Of a DNA stretch of 6,939 nt, positions 1 through 6,518 are shown one piece after another (position 1 is the first letter of the stretch; every line of letters starts with the position of its first letter). A program made the position numbers and the translations under genes. The notes beneath the pieces were generated by a model. That model was not told the DNA's origin, made no database searches, and was given only the letters and a program-made list of their open reading frames with translations. The stretch is from JBDNDK01 sp046719185 (GTDB lineage: Bacteria > Armatimonadota > UBA5829), in contig JBDNDK010000131.1 of assembly GCA_046719185.1 (NCBI GenBank), forward strand, positions 1-6,939, read 5' to 3'.

Positions 1-190
1 AAGTGATATTGATGTTTTAAATGCCTTAAAGATGGATCCAAACTTTGATGAGAATCTTGCACTGGCAGCAGTTAAAAGCTGGCACCAAAAGTCTGTTGAG
101 AATGACCCCAACTTCAGAGCGGTCAGCCTAAGCTACTACCAAAACCCAATTATGGCATTTATCAGGAATGGATATAAATCTTTAAACTGA
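1..190 (+). CDS. 3' end of an unrecognised helical (possibly TPR-like) protein
   Basis: An open frame enters from the left edge (first full codon at position 2) and ends at TGA 188-190, giving the last 62 residues of a protein that starts outside the window. The visible part is rich in Leu, Ala, Lys and Asn and looks alpha-helical. It contains the word DPNF twice, at visible residues 12-15 and 35-38, which resembles the loop ending tetratricopeptide repeats, but the 23-residue spacing is not the 34-residue TPR period. No catalytic motif, membrane segment or signal is visible. The absence of stops over 62 codons and a repeat-rich non-coding stretch starting right after the stop support it being a real gene end. 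I do not recognise the family. It is read in the same direction as the glycosidase genes but is separated from them by the minus-strand gene, so it is probably a different transcription unit. Confidence 0.6.
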   Translation, partial: SDIDVLNALKMDPNFDENLALAAVKSWHQKSVENDPNFRAVSLSYYQNPIMAFIRNGYKSLN

Positions 191-223
191 GAGTAGATAA
201 CACATCCCCCGGCACAAGTGCCA

Positions 224-248
224 CCCCCTTCAAAGGGGGAATTATTAT
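224..248 (+). terminator. GC-rich hairpin, possible terminator of the upstream gene
   Basis: CCCCCTT at 224-230 pairs perfectly with AAGGGGG at 233-239. The drawn loop is two bases, so in practice it is a 6-bp stem with a TCAA loop. It lies 34 bp after the TGA at 188-190 and is followed by AATTATTAT. The downstream tract is AT-rich but not a clean run of T, so it is a weak intrinsic terminator at best. The hairpin also looks like part of the surrounding dispersed repeat, so it may end transcription only incidentally. Confidence 0.35.
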
Positions 249-281
249 ATAGACGCTCCGCTCAGGGTGATATATGATTAG

Positions 282-305
282 GTATCAGGAACAAGTTCCA
301 GATAC
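282..305. repeat. 24-bp near-perfect inverted repeat (hairpin)
   Basis: GTATC at 282-286 and GATAC at 301-305 are the outer arms, and GGAAC at 288-292 and GTTCC at 295-299 the inner arms. One A-A mismatch separates outer from inner arms, and the loop is AA. Ten base pairs form out of eleven possible. On the minus strand it lies about 80 bp beyond the stop of the URO-D-like gene and is followed by no T run, so it is more likely a repeat unit than a terminator. Confidence 0.55.
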
Positions 306-323
306 ACCGTGACATCCCCCAGC

Positions 324-371
324 CTAAACTTAGAATGTGGAATTATCAGATTGTTTTCTAAGCTTAGAATG
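324..371. repeat. Direct repeat CTAARCTTAGAATG, two copies 34 bp apart
   Basis: CTAAACTTAGAATG at 324-337 and CTAAGCTTAGAATG at 358-371 differ at one base. The second copy sits within a perfect 14-bp palindrome, TTCTAAGCTTAGAA at 356-369; the first is a slightly imperfect version. Both lie just past the stop of the minus-strand gene (383). They could be part of its 3' end structure, a protein-binding site, or the edge of the repeat cluster. The stem is AT-rich with no room for a loop, so a terminator role is doubtful. Confidence 0.45.
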
Positions 372-382
372 GCAGAAATATT

Positions 383-1504
383 CTACTCTTTCCAATTCAT
401 TCTGCTGGCATATTCTTTTGATATTTTGAGCATTTCATTGTAAAGCTGGGTTGGATTATCTTTTGGTGTGCAGTCATAGCAAGGCACTGCTATCACATCT
501 GGTGCTAAAATATCCATTATATGCTTATATTCTGAAATTAACTGCTCTGGTGTGCTGGATTCAAAGTAAAAATAAACTATCCCTTCACCTTTGAATGCTT
601 TTTTAATTGCCTCTAAATCATTCTTGGAATAGTCCCAAGCTAAATCAACTGCATATATCCTTGGCTCATGCCATAAATATTCATTAACACATGGGTTTGG
701 TCCGCAGTTGTGAAGCATTCCACCACCAAACTTTGCAAATATCTTGTTGTTATGAGGTTTTGAGAATTGATTAAAAAACTCAGGTGAATATTGAGCAGAA
801 ATATCATCAGAGCAATGACCTTTCTTGCCTTCAGGATGCCATATCCAAGGGAAATCTGTGCTTGTTACCTGGTTGATGCCTCCAGCTGCCTCTATCTGAG
901 CATCTGCAAAGCTGATAAAGCAGTCTGTTATAAATCCACCTAAATAATTAAGAGCTTCTGGTGCCTCATACATAGCAGTGAGAGTTTTCACTCCACCAAG
1001 CAATGTGAATGCTACATTCATAGCACTGCCCATATCAAGGCAGGATACATACACCTGCCCTTCTGTTCTTTCTACAAAGTTTTTGATTCTCTTAATACCC
1101 TCAGGCACAAGACCATCTGTGTATGGATTTGGCATCTTGAGATTGTATGCATCTTCAACATTTTCTAATATAGGACCTTTGATTGTGTTTGTCTGGTTAG
1201 GATCATCTCCAAATACAACCTCAGCTCCCAATGCACTCTCTATCACAATACATCCTACATCAGCTCTCATTGTAGGAATATAATCATCTGGTATCATTTC
1301 AAGTGATAATTTCACCTGCTCAAGCTCAAGCTCAAACTGCTTATCACCATCAATGAAATGTTCTTGGGTTGTGTATCCCCAAGGATTATCTAATACTCTT
1401 ATATAAACAGGAATATGATCTACTTTTTTATACTCCCAAAGTCTTCTCACATTTTCTTTTCTTCTTTCTATTTCATCCATCATTGATTGAGATATTAAAG
1501 CCAT
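383..1504 (-). CDS. Uroporphyrinogen decarboxylase-family protein (MtaA/CmuA-like methyltransferase type)
   Basis: This 373-residue protein belongs to the URO-D superfamily (Pfam PF01208), a TIM barrel shared by HemE and by zinc methyltransferases acting on methylcobamides. The barrel signatures are visible: an N-terminal helix with ERRKENVRRLWEYKKVDHIPV-like character (residues 13-33), the SDDISAQYSPEFF region (232-244), and FGGGMLHNCGPNP (259-271). H265-x-C267 plus C342 or C345 recreate the His-X-Cys-Xn-Cys zinc site of MtaA/MtbA-type enzymes. The MRQAGR-type signature of true HemE is absent and replaced by DNPWGYTTQ (39-47), so a role in haem synthesis is unlikely. There is no signal peptide, so it is cytoplasmic. 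The ATG at 1502-1504 follows AAGGAG with a 6-base gap. It is divergent from the glycosidase operon and may share its control region. The methyl donor and acceptor are unknown, and no corrinoid protein is encoded in the window. Confidence 0.85.
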   Translation of the reverse strand: MALISQSMMDEIERRKENVRRLWEYKKVDHIPVYIRVLDNPWGYTTQEHFIDGDKQFELELEQVKLSLEMIPDDYIPTMRADVGCIVIESALGAEVVFGDDPNQTNTIKGPILENVEDAYNLKMPNPYTDGLVPEGIKRIKNFVERTEGQVYVSCLDMGSAMNVAFTLLGGVKTLTAMYEAPEALNYLGGFITDCFISFADAQIEAAGGINQVTSTDFPWIWHPEGKKGHCSDDISAQYSPEFFNQFSKPHNNKIFAKFGGGMLHNCGPNPCVNEYLWHEPRIYAVDLAWDYSKNDLEAIKKAFKGEGIVYFYFESSTPEQLISEYKHIMDILAPDVIAVPCYDCTPKDNPTQLYNEMLKISKEYASRMNWKE

Positions 1505-1510
1505 TTCATA

Positions 1511-1516
1511 CTCCTT
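1511..1516 (-). promoter_or_regulatory. Ribosome binding site of the URO-D-like gene
   Basis: Read on the minus strand, AAGGAG is followed by six bases (TATGAA) and then the ATG. This strong site fixes the start. The internal Met codons 8 and 9 have no comparable site. Confidence 0.8.
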
Positions 1517-1544
1517 GAATCAGTTTATATATCTTAATACTCAT

Positions 1545-1573
1545 ACATTAAATTATTTCACTATCCATGTCAA
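1545..1573 (-). promoter_or_regulatory. Candidate sigma-70-type promoter of the URO-D-like gene
   Basis: On the minus strand a perfect -35 box TTGACA (1573-1568) is followed by a 17-bp spacer and TAATGT (1550-1545), which keeps the most conserved -10 positions (T1, A2, T6). Transcription would start near 1538, leaving a leader of about 33 bases that contains the AAGGAG site. A second possibility farther upstream is TAGACG (1684-1679), 17 bp, TATAAT (1661-1656). Confidence 0.5.
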
Positions 1574-1604
1574 ATGTTAAACACTATCAAATGAAACATA
1601 ACTA
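1570..1604. repeat. Tandem imperfect repeat between divergent promoters, candidate operator
   Basis: Two adjacent copies begin with the same heptamer: TCAAATGTTAAACACTA (1570-1586) and TCAAATGAAACATAACTA (1587-1604). Each is TCAAATG followed by AAACA and ends in CTA, with small insertions. The first copy overlaps the -35 box of the leftward promoter by four bases, and the second ends ten bases before the candidate -35 box of the rightward promoter. The arrangement suits a regulator controlling both transcripts. No regulator gene is present in the window, and the match to any known operator is not recognised. Confidence 0.4.
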
Positions 1605-1613
1605 ATCTATAAT

Positions 1614-1641
1614 ATGTCATAATTTGCATAATGGATATAAT
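1614..1641 (+). promoter_or_regulatory. Candidate promoter of the glycosidase-lyase operon
   Basis: A perfect -10 box TATAAT (1636-1641) lies 16 bp after ATGTCA (1614-1619), a 4-of-6 match to the -35 consensus. Transcription would begin near 1648 and leave a leader of about 87 bases, very rich in A. A second TATAAT at 1608-1613 has no good -35 partner. In such AT-rich DNA perfect -10 boxes arise by chance, so the call is tentative; the weak -35 would suit an activator-dependent promoter. Confidence 0.35.
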
Positions 1642-1726
1642 ATTTTTCAGATAGTATTATATATCTATATTTTGATTTCGTCTAAAATATCTGCAAAAAA
1701 ATATATTACACAATAAAACAAAAAAT

Positions 1727-1730
1727 GGAG
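1727..1730 (+). promoter_or_regulatory. Ribosome binding site setting the TTG start of the GH127-like gene
   Basis: GGAG lies 4 bases before TTG 1735 and 10 bases before a second in-frame TTG at 1741. No in-frame ATG or GTG lies near the family's normal N-terminus. The same word, ATGGAG, also precedes the next gene of the operon at 3669-3674, which supports it as the ribosome site here. Confidence 0.55.
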
Positions 1731-1734
1731 ACTA

Positions 1735-3654
1735 TTGTTTTTGCTGAAAAGAATTGATATTTCTGATATTAAGCCAAATGGATGGCTGAGAAAGTATTTA
1801 GATACACAAATTGATGGACTCACAGGACATATTGAATCTGCAGGATTTCCATTCAACACCTCTGGATGGGCTAGTGAAGAACATGTGCCTAGTATTGAAG
1901 GTGAAAGATGGTGGCCTTATGAACAAATAGGCTATTGGGTTGATGGTGCTTTAAGATGTGCTATTCTCACTGATAACAAACCACTATTAGAAAAAGTAAA
2001 AAAGCAGATTGATTATGTATTAGATAATCCTGATGAAGATGGATTTTTAGGACCAAAGTTTCTAAAAGACCCAAAAGGCTGGCATAGATGGCCGCTAGCT
2101 GTTGTATTCAGAGCATTTATGGCTTTATATTCATACAACAAAGATACTAAAATTATTGATTCCCTAGTTAAGCACTATCTAAATGGTGGTGGTCCTCATT
2201 CTGATGGCAGAAATATCTGTAATGTAGAGATTATGCTGTGGCTTTATGATATCACTGGCAATAAAGCACTTCTTGATATTGCAATTAAAGATTATGATGA
2301 ATTTAATGCTCTTAATGCTGATGATGATACTACTCTAAATAATATGGCTAGTGATAAAAGAGCCACTATACATGGAGTTACATTCTGTGAACAGTCAAAA
2401 CTGGCTGCAATTTTATATTTATACACCAAAGATAAGAAATATCTTGAGCCAGTAGTAAATGCATACAAAAAACTGGATAAATATTCTATGCTTGTTGATG
2501 GAGTATGCAGTTCAACTGAAAGACTCAAAGGTAATGATGCTCTAGCAAGCCATGAGACTTGTGATATTGCAGATTTATCTTGGTCATTATCATATTTGAT
2601 TATGGCAACAGGCAACACAGAATATGCTGATAAACTGGAAAAAGCATGCTTTAATGCAGCTCCTGGTGCTGTGAAAAATGACTTTAAGGCACTTCAGTAT
2701 TTCTCTTGTCCCAATCAGGTAGTTTGTGATATACATTCAAATCATAATGAATTCCACAAAGGCAAAGCTTGGATGAGCTATAGACCAAATCCCGGCACTG
2801 AGTGCTGTCCAGGTGATGTGAATAGAATAATGCCTAATTATGTATTAAATATGTGGATGAGAGATGAGGAAAATAATATCTATGCTGTGCTGTATGGTGC
2901 AAGTGTATTAAAAACTAAAGTAAATGATAGCAATATCACAATAGAGCAGATAACTAAATATCCTTTCTCAGATATTATTGATTTCAAATTCACATTAGAT
3001 AAGCCAATTGAACTTGCATTTAATATGAGAATACCTGCATGGTGTGAATCTGCAGAAATATATGTAAATGGAAATAAAATTGATGAAAAAATATCAAGCT
3101 CTGAGTTTTATAATCTGAAAAGAACTTTTGCTGATGGTGACATCATCACTTTGAAACTGCCTTCAAAGTTTAGAATATCCAACTGGCCCGGTGATGGAAT
3201 AGCAATAGAAAAAGGTCCATTGGTATATTCTCTTAAAATTGATGAGGATTGGCAGGTTGATACAGAAGATAAAAAATCAACAAAAGATTTTCCTGCATAC
3301 AATCTTTATCCAAAAAGTAAATGGAACTATGCACCTATTCTAAATAAAAATAACCTTGAAGAGTCTATAATAGTAAATGAAAATGAAAATTGGGATTATC
3401 CTTGGGATTTGAAAAACCCACCGCATACTTTAACCGTCAAAGCAAGAGAAGTGAAAAACTGGATGATTGAAGAGTGGGATTACGTGATACCAAAAGAAAG
3501 AGGAGCAAGAGTGGATGGTGATATTAAGCTGACTCCACCTATCCCTCATAGATCTACTATCATGGCAAGACTTGGTAAAATAGAAAACATCACACTTGTG
3601 CCTTATGGATGCACACATTTGAGAATAACTATTTTCCCTGATATAAACAAATAG
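1735..3654 (+). CDS. GH127-family glycoside hydrolase (DUF1680), beta-L-arabinofuranosidase-like
   Basis: This 639-residue protein matches the GH127 (Pfam PF07944) layout: an alpha/alpha barrel up to about residue 395, then beta-sandwich domains to the C-terminus. Its length is close to the roughly 650 residues typical of the family. The zinc-thiolate catalytic set known from HypBA1 is intact: E274-T-C276 in SHETCD and the pair C357-C358 in GTECCPGDVNRIMP, with one of the pair expected to be the nucleophile, and E262 (STERLKG) as candidate acid/base. Known members cleave beta-L-arabinofuranosides or other unusual sugars, so the substrate here is uncertain. The N-terminus (MFLLKRIDISDIKPNGWL) has no signal peptide, suggesting cytoplasmic action on imported oligosaccharides. 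Translation probably starts at TTG 1735, or at TTG 1741. The stop is TAG 3652-3654, and the lyase gene follows 26 bp later, so the two are probably co-transcribed. Confidence 0.85.
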   Translation: MFLLKRIDISDIKPNGWLRKYLDTQIDGLTGHIESAGFPFNTSGWASEEHVPSIEGERWWPYEQIGYWVDGALRCAILTDNKPLLEKVKKQIDYVLDNPDEDGFLGPKFLKDPKGWHRWPLAVVFRAFMALYSYNKDTKIIDSLVKHYLNGGGPHSDGRNICNVEIMLWLYDITGNKALLDIAIKDYDEFNALNADDDTTLNNMASDKRATIHGVTFCEQSKLAAILYLYTKDKKYLEPVVNAYKKLDKYSMLVDGVCSSTERLKGNDALASHETCDIADLSWSLSYLIMATGNTEYADKLEKACFNAAPGAVKNDFKALQYFSCPNQVVCDIHSNHNEFHKGKAWMSYRPNPGTECCPGDVNRIMPNYVLNMWMRDEENNIYAVLYGASVLKTKVNDSNITIEQITKYPFSDIIDFKFTLDKPIELAFNMRIPAWCESAEIYVNGNKIDEKISSSEFYNLKRTFADGDIITLKLPSKFRISNWPGDGIAIEKGPLVYSLKIDEDWQVDTEDKKSTKDFPAYNLYPKSKWNYAPILNKNNLEESIIVNENENWDYPWDLKNPPHTLTVKAREVKNWMIEEWDYVIPKERGARVDGDIKLTPPIPHRSTIMARLGKIENITLVPYGCTHLRITIFPDINK

Positions 3655-3670
3655 ACACAACAAATATTAT

Positions 3671-3674
3671 GGAG
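3671..3674 (+). promoter_or_regulatory. Ribosome binding site that selects the lyase start at 3681
   Basis: GGAG is followed by six bases (ATAAAA) and ATG 3681. An in-frame ATG at 3669 overlaps this site and has no ribosome site of its own, so the longer reading (four extra residues, MEIK) is less likely. Starting at 3681 gives a standard MKK signal-peptide N-terminus. Confidence 0.75.
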
Positions 3675-3680
3675 ATAAAA

Positions 3681-6476
3681 ATGAAAAAACTGATTCTTGC
3701 TGGAATGATTATCACAATGGTGATGTCTGCAGGTGTTTTATATGCACAAACTCTGCTTGATGACTTACTGAACTATCCATACATACATGCTAAGGTGCCT
3801 GTTGACCCTGAAAACATAAATGAAGGCATGCATTTTTTAGCTAATGGCACTTGCCAATGGCAAACTTTATCCAAAGAAAAACCTCTTGGACAAACATTCA
3901 AGACAGGACCTGACACCATCAAGCTATGGAGAATTGCAACAGGTATCTGCCACTGGCCTGATAAATGGGGAGAAGAAGAAGCAGTAACTTTCACAGTTTG
4001 GGATTCACCAAAGAAAAATACCAAACTCTACTCCAGAACTCTCACTCATAGAGAAAAATGGCATAAGTGGGATATAGTTTTTGATATCTATATGGATGCA
4101 AAACCAAATACAGAATATTATTTTGAAATAACACATAATGGTGGTGGTGATAATGATATTCCTGTGGTAGCCTTTGAAAATGCTGGTTACTCAGAAGGAA
4201 CAGCATATATTGCAGGGAAACCTGTAGAAAATCTTGATTTATACTTTTTGATATTTCTAAAGAAAAAACCAGATACTCTAGCTAATATGAACGCTTTTCT
4301 AGACAGATTTGACTACACAAGACCAGAGCTTGCAAAAGCTAAAGAGCTAAGAGATGCTGGTAAACTTAGAGAATCTGCACAGGAAATATTAAAAGCATTT
4401 GAATCTAATTTAGAAAAAGAAGATAAAGTTTGGAAACCAAAACCAGATGAAAAAATAGATTTATTTAATCAAGATAAAATGACTGATGAAAACAGGTTAT
4501 ATCAATTTGAAGATGGCAAACAAACAGGCAACTATATGAGATTTGATAAACTCACAAACTGGAGAGAAGTCTGGCCTGGTGAGTCTGATCTTAGAAGACA
4601 AAATGATATATTCTACAATCTTGCAATAGCTTGGAGATATACAAAAAATGAGAAATATATCAAAAAGCTGAATGAGATGGTGATAGACTATCTTAATGAC
4701 AATCCTTCACCTTTTGATGGTGGTCAATGGACAAACAGAACTCAGGCAATGGGAGCTGCTTGGAGGCTTGGTGATGGTTGGGATTTCTTTGCAAATGCTA
4801 TGGATTCAAAAGCATTTCAAGATGATGTGAGATTAGCTTGGATAAATCATAATGCAAGAATGGCAGAATTTGCTACTATTGCCAACTCTGGAGGAAACCA
4901 GAGAATAGCAACTGCTGAAGGTGTGATGGGATTTGCAAATAGATTCCCATTGTATAGAGATTCTGGAAAATGGTTTACTTGGGGTTTTGAAAATCTATCA
5001 GAGGAAACTATTTCTCAATTCAGAAAAGATGGCGGTTTCAAAGAGCCTGCAATGAACTATCATGGATTCACAATTGCTAATATGATGAGTGGAATGGAAA
5101 CAGCACGCAAATATGGAGCAGAGATACCCAAGGAAATGTATGATACATTAGAAAGAGCTCTTAGTTATACCGCATATTCTCTAATGCCTAATGGACAAAT
5201 ACCTCCTTATGGAGACACTGGTGCACCTGATTTTAGACCAAACCAAAAACTATGGAATGGTTTTAGGGATAATGAAGCAAGAACAGGTGCTGAAAAATTC
5301 AACAGAAAAGATCTTCTATATATAGCAACAGCTGGCAAAGAAGGTGAGAGACCATCTGAAATATCAAAGATATATCCTGATACTAAGCATTATTTCCTCA
5401 GAAGTGGATGGGGAAAAGAGAATGGTGAAGGATTTGAAGATGAATTATGGCTCTTTTTAAGAGGTGGTTATTTTGGCAGTCATGGACATTGGGATATGAA
5501 TATGATAATGCTCTATGCCTATGGCAGACCTCTTCTTCTTGACCCCGGGAGAACAACTTATGGCACTCCTTTAATGTTTGAACTTACAGAAGCAAGAAGC
5601 CATAATGTGCTGTTGGTTGAAGGAAAAAAAATGAACAGAGTTGATGGTGAGCTTCAATATTGGCACACATCAAAAAGTCTTGATATTGTAGGAAATCTAT
5701 ATAAAAACTTATATGACAACACGGACCACAATAGAACTATTTTGCTTGTTAGACCAGATTATTTTGTGATGTTTGATAAAATCACACATCAAGGCACACA
5801 AAAAGCAGGCATCAATTTCTGGATGACTCCACCAGATGCAAATATAAATAGAACTGACAATATAGTTATTTCTACAGAACCAGAAGGCTCTAATATTCTT
5901 CTGCACACAGTAGGAAGCTCTGATATTACAATCACTGACAGAAAAGGTGAAATGGATCTTGGAGGAAAGAGAAATGATATACCTGTTGTTACTTTCTGGC
6001 AGCAGGGAGGTAATCTCAATTTTACTACTCTAATGTATCCATCACCAAAGGGTATCACTCCAGATGCAAAGATTACTGCACAGTTAAATCTAGATAATGC
6101 TTCTTTGGTTGAAATACAAACACCTAAGGGAAAAGATTATGTATTCTACTCATTTGATGGCATTGCAGAGCCTAAAATGAAATCTGAAAACACAGTAAGT
6201 TTCAAGGGCAAGGCTGGAGTTATATCATTTGATGCTAATAAAAATATAAAATCATTATCCCTTGCTGATGGAACCAGAGTGTCTGCCAATGGAAATTCTT
6301 TGGTAAGATCAACTGAAAACATTAAAGATATTTGTGTTGAATATACAGATGATAAAGTTATAATCAGCTCTAAAGAAAAAGCAACAGGATTAAAAATTGC
6401 TTCAATGGGCAGAAAAACAGCTGAGTATAATGGCAAAAATATAAAAGTTGATGGAGCTATAATTTCAATTGACTAA
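3681..6476 (+). CDS. Exported heparinase II/III-like polysaccharide lyase
   Basis: This 931-residue protein begins with a signal peptide (MKK, a hydrophobic core, and VLYA before Q23; probable cleavage after A22), so it is exported. Residues 26-193 form a beta-rich module containing LGQTF and NTEYYFEI, probably a jelly-roll accessory domain. A helical linker follows, then an alpha/alpha toroid (about 255-570) and the heparinase II/III-like beta domain (PF07940) from about 580. Family motifs appear in order: NSGGNQ (402-407), N459-Y460-H461, SHGHWD (600-605), DPGR (621-624) and SHNVLL (640-645). In this superfamily (heparinases II/III, PL15/PL17-type alginate lyases and relatives) Asn, Tyr and His in these places perform beta-elimination on uronic-acid polysaccharides. 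Which acidic glycan is cut cannot be told from sequence. A C-terminal beta-rich tail (about 800-931) follows. It is second in an operon with the GH127-like gene and intact to TAA 6474-6476. Confidence 0.82.
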   Translation: MKKLILAGMIITMVMSAGVLYAQTLLDDLLNYPYIHAKVPVDPENINEGMHFLANGTCQWQTLSKEKPLGQTFKTGPDTIKLWRIATGICHWPDKWGEEEAVTFTVWDSPKKNTKLYSRTLTHREKWHKWDIVFDIYMDAKPNTEYYFEITHNGGGDNDIPVVAFENAGYSEGTAYIAGKPVENLDLYFLIFLKKKPDTLANMNAFLDRFDYTRPELAKAKELRDAGKLRESAQEILKAFESNLEKEDKVWKPKPDEKIDLFNQDKMTDENRLYQFEDGKQTGNYMRFDKLTNWREVWPGESDLRRQNDIFYNLAIAWRYTKNEKYIKKLNEMVIDYLNDNPSPFDGGQWTNRTQAMGAAWRLGDGWDFFANAMDSKAFQDDVRLAWINHNARMAEFATIANSGGNQRIATAEGVMGFANRFPLYRDSGKWFTWGFENLSEETISQFRKDGGFKEPAMNYHGFTIANMMSGMETARKYGAEIPKEMYDTLERALSYTAYSLMPNGQIPPYGDTGAPDFRPNQKLWNGFRDNEARTGAEKFNRKDLLYIATAGKEGERPSEISKIYPDTKHYFLRSGWGKENGEGFEDELWLFLRGGYFGSHGHWDMNMIMLYAYGRPLLLDPGRTTYGTPLMFELTEARSHNVLLVEGKKMNRVDGELQYWHTSKSLDIVGNLYKNLYDNTDHNRTILLVRPDYFVMFDKITHQGTQKAGINFWMTPPDANINRTDNIVISTEPEGSNILLHTVGSSDITITDRKGEMDLGGKRNDIPVVTFWQQGGNLNFTTLMYPSPKGITPDAKITAQLNLDNASLVEIQTPKGKDYVFYSFDGIAEPKMKSENTVSFKGKAGVISFDANKNIKSLSLADGTRVSANGNSLVRSTENIKDICVEYTDDKVIISSKEKATGLKIASMGRKTAEYNGKNIKVDGAIISID

Positions 6477-6483
6477 AAAATCC

Positions 6484-6512
6484 TTGACTGATGTTATTTA
6501 CAAACTTCTCAT
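6484..6512 (+). promoter_or_regulatory. Candidate uvrB promoter
   Basis: TTGACT (6484-6489, 5 of 6 consensus bases) is followed by 17 bp and TCTCAT (6507-6512, 4 of 6). Transcription would start near 6519, only about 7 bases before ATG 6526 but a normal 34 bases before the alternative start TTG 6553. No convincing intrinsic terminator separates the lyase stop (6476) from uvrB, so read-through from the operon is also possible. Confidence 0.4.
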
Positions 6513-6518
6513 AAAAAG

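Larger units (their letters stand above)
202..340. repeat. Cluster of intergenic palindromic and direct repeat units
   Basis: The gene-free stretch 191-382 is built from repeated words. ACATCCCCC occurs at 202-210 and again at 312-320, and each copy is followed 19-29 bases later by GGAATTAT (238-245 and 339-346). Two perfect palindromes share one design: GGCACAAGTGCC at 211-222 and GGAACAAGTTCC at 288-299. Between them, 251-270 reads on the minus strand as TCACCCTGAGCGGAGCGTCT, similar to a CCTGAGCGNAGCG word that I recall from dispersed intergenic repeats in many bacterial genomes. The composition, with runs of C and G, differs from the AT-rich genes around it. I read this as two or more decayed or nested copies of dispersed non-coding repeats. 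No transposase is present in the window. Confidence 0.6.

Noticed and set aside
289..298. GAACAAGTTC as a LexA box
   Set aside because: The half-sites are separated by two bases instead of four, no SOS gene is adjacent, and the palindrome is better explained as a repeat unit.
978..1283. 101-codon plus-strand open frame antisense to the URO-D-like gene
   Set aside because: It lies wholly inside a well-supported gene on the other strand, has no ribosome site and encodes no recognisable protein; it is a shadow frame.
383..1504. Reading the minus-strand gene as hemE (uroporphyrinogen III decarboxylase)
   Set aside because: The N-terminal substrate-binding signature of HemE is absent, while the His-X-Cys...Cys zinc pattern of the methyltransferase branch is present.
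1649..1666. Inverted repeat AGATA-N8-TATCT upstream of the GH127-like gene
   Set aside because: Arms of five AT-rich bases occur often by chance in this composition; nothing else supports a function.
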